A stretch of 5,665 bases of DNA from assembly GCA_021802375.1 (NCBI GenBank), contig JAKAAL010000331.1, forward strand, positions 1 to 5,665, read 5' to 3'. A program made the position numbers and the translations under genes. Below, piece by piece: positions 5,527 to 5,665 of this stretch. A model generated the notes under the pieces. That model saw nothing but the letters and a program-made list of their open reading frames with translations, was not told the origin of the DNA and did no database searches. The stretch's first letter is position 1. The number at the start of each line of letters is the position of its first letter. The DNA comes from Bacillota bacterium. GTDB taxonomy: Bacteria > Bacillota_E > Sulfobacillia > Sulfobacillales > Sulfobacillaceae.

Positions 5527-5665
5527 ATGGGAGTGAAGAACTTGTCCGGATGGGGCGTGATGTTTCCAGGGCAGGGGTCGCAGTTTGTTGGAATGGGACA
5601 GGCATTAGTGGCGTCATCAAGCGTTATGCGACAGACGTTCGAAGAAGCCGATGATGCGATTGGCT
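5527..5665 (+). CDS. fabD: Malonyl-CoA:ACP transacylase FabD, N-terminal part (runs off the window)
   Basis: FabD transfers malonyl from CoA to acyl carrier protein, supplying the extender unit for FabH and the elongating synthases. Only the first 46 codons are present. GWGVMFPGQGSQFVGMGQ is the diagnostic N-terminus of the family, with the FPGQGSQ oxyanion-side loop; the catalytic GHSLG serine lies beyond the window. Two starts are plausible. ATG at 5527 has only AGGA (5513-5516) 10 bases upstream. TTG at 5542 has GGGAG (5529-5533) with an 8-base spacer and gives MSGWGVMFPGQ, the typical family length before FPGQ. fapR and plsX in this operon also start with TTG, so 5542 may be the real start. 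The gene follows degV after 21 bases (36 with the TTG) and presumably continues the FapR-controlled operon, often followed by fabG and acpP. Confidence 0.93.
   Translation, partial: MGVKNLSGWGVMFPGQGSQFVGMGQALVASSSVMRQTFEEADDAIG
5529..5533 (+). promoter_or_regulatory. Possible ribosome binding site supporting a TTG start of fabD at 5542
   Basis: GGGAG, within GGGAGTGA, resembles the 16S-complementary core and stands 8 bases before TTG 5542. It lies just inside the gene if ATG 5527 is used instead. Its better fit argues for the shorter protein, but both starts remain possible. Confidence 0.4.

Noticed and set aside
5502..5654. A 50-codon frame starting in an ATGA overlap with the degV stop, which might have been the next gene in the coupled series
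   Set aside because: It has no ribosome site of note and no recognisable similarity, and it runs out of frame across the diagnostic fabD N-terminus. The overlap is probably chance.

Overview
This window is a conserved housekeeping locus of a mid-GC Gram-positive bacterium (Bacillota/Firmicutes). That placement rests on the pairing yceD-rpmF next to fapR-plsX-fabH, on FapR itself (a malonyl-CoA-responsive repressor known from Firmicutes), on AGGAGG-type ribosome binding sites, and on TTG start codons. The roughly half-GC composition would fit an acidophilic or thermophilic lineage such as Sulfobacillus or a relative. That narrower guess is from memory and weak. All genes lie on the + strand, and no gap between genes exceeds about 100 bases.

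Region 1 (1-1166) is the middle and C-terminal part of an ABC1/AarF/UbiB-family atypical kinase. The reading frame is continuous across the region except for one in-frame TAA at 168-170, so as written the gene is split into an upstream fragment and a 326-codon downstream frame. The downstream frame still carries the catalytic loop, the metal-binding aspartate and two C-terminal membrane helices.

Region 2 (1175-1989) looks like a self-contained transcription unit. It has a promoter with perfect -35 and -10 hexamers, then yceD (DUF177, Cys-rich), then rpmF (zinc-type ribosomal protein L32). It ends in a strong intrinsic terminator whose stem begins inside the rpmF stop codon.

Region 3 (1990-5665) is a fatty-acid and phospholipid initiation operon: fapR, plsX, fabH, a DegV/FakB-type fatty-acid-binding protein, and the start of fabD. 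The first junctions are extremely tight (4-base overlap, 4-base overlap, 1-base gap), which points to translational coupling. FapR should sense malonyl-CoA and control the unit, probably through the A/T-rich dyad just upstream of its own gene. FabD makes malonyl-ACP, FabH starts chains from acyl-CoA plus malonyl-ACP, and PlsX converts acyl-ACP to acyl-phosphate for phosphatidic acid synthesis. A DegV/FakB protein would present free fatty acids for phosphorylation to acyl-phosphate, feeding the same PlsX-linked pool.

I see no mobile element, CRISPR array, tRNA or rRNA, and no clearly undescribed system. The points most worth a second look are the nonsense codon in the kinase gene, an Asn-to-Asp change in the FapR ligand pocket, and the DegV gene embedded between fabH and fabD.
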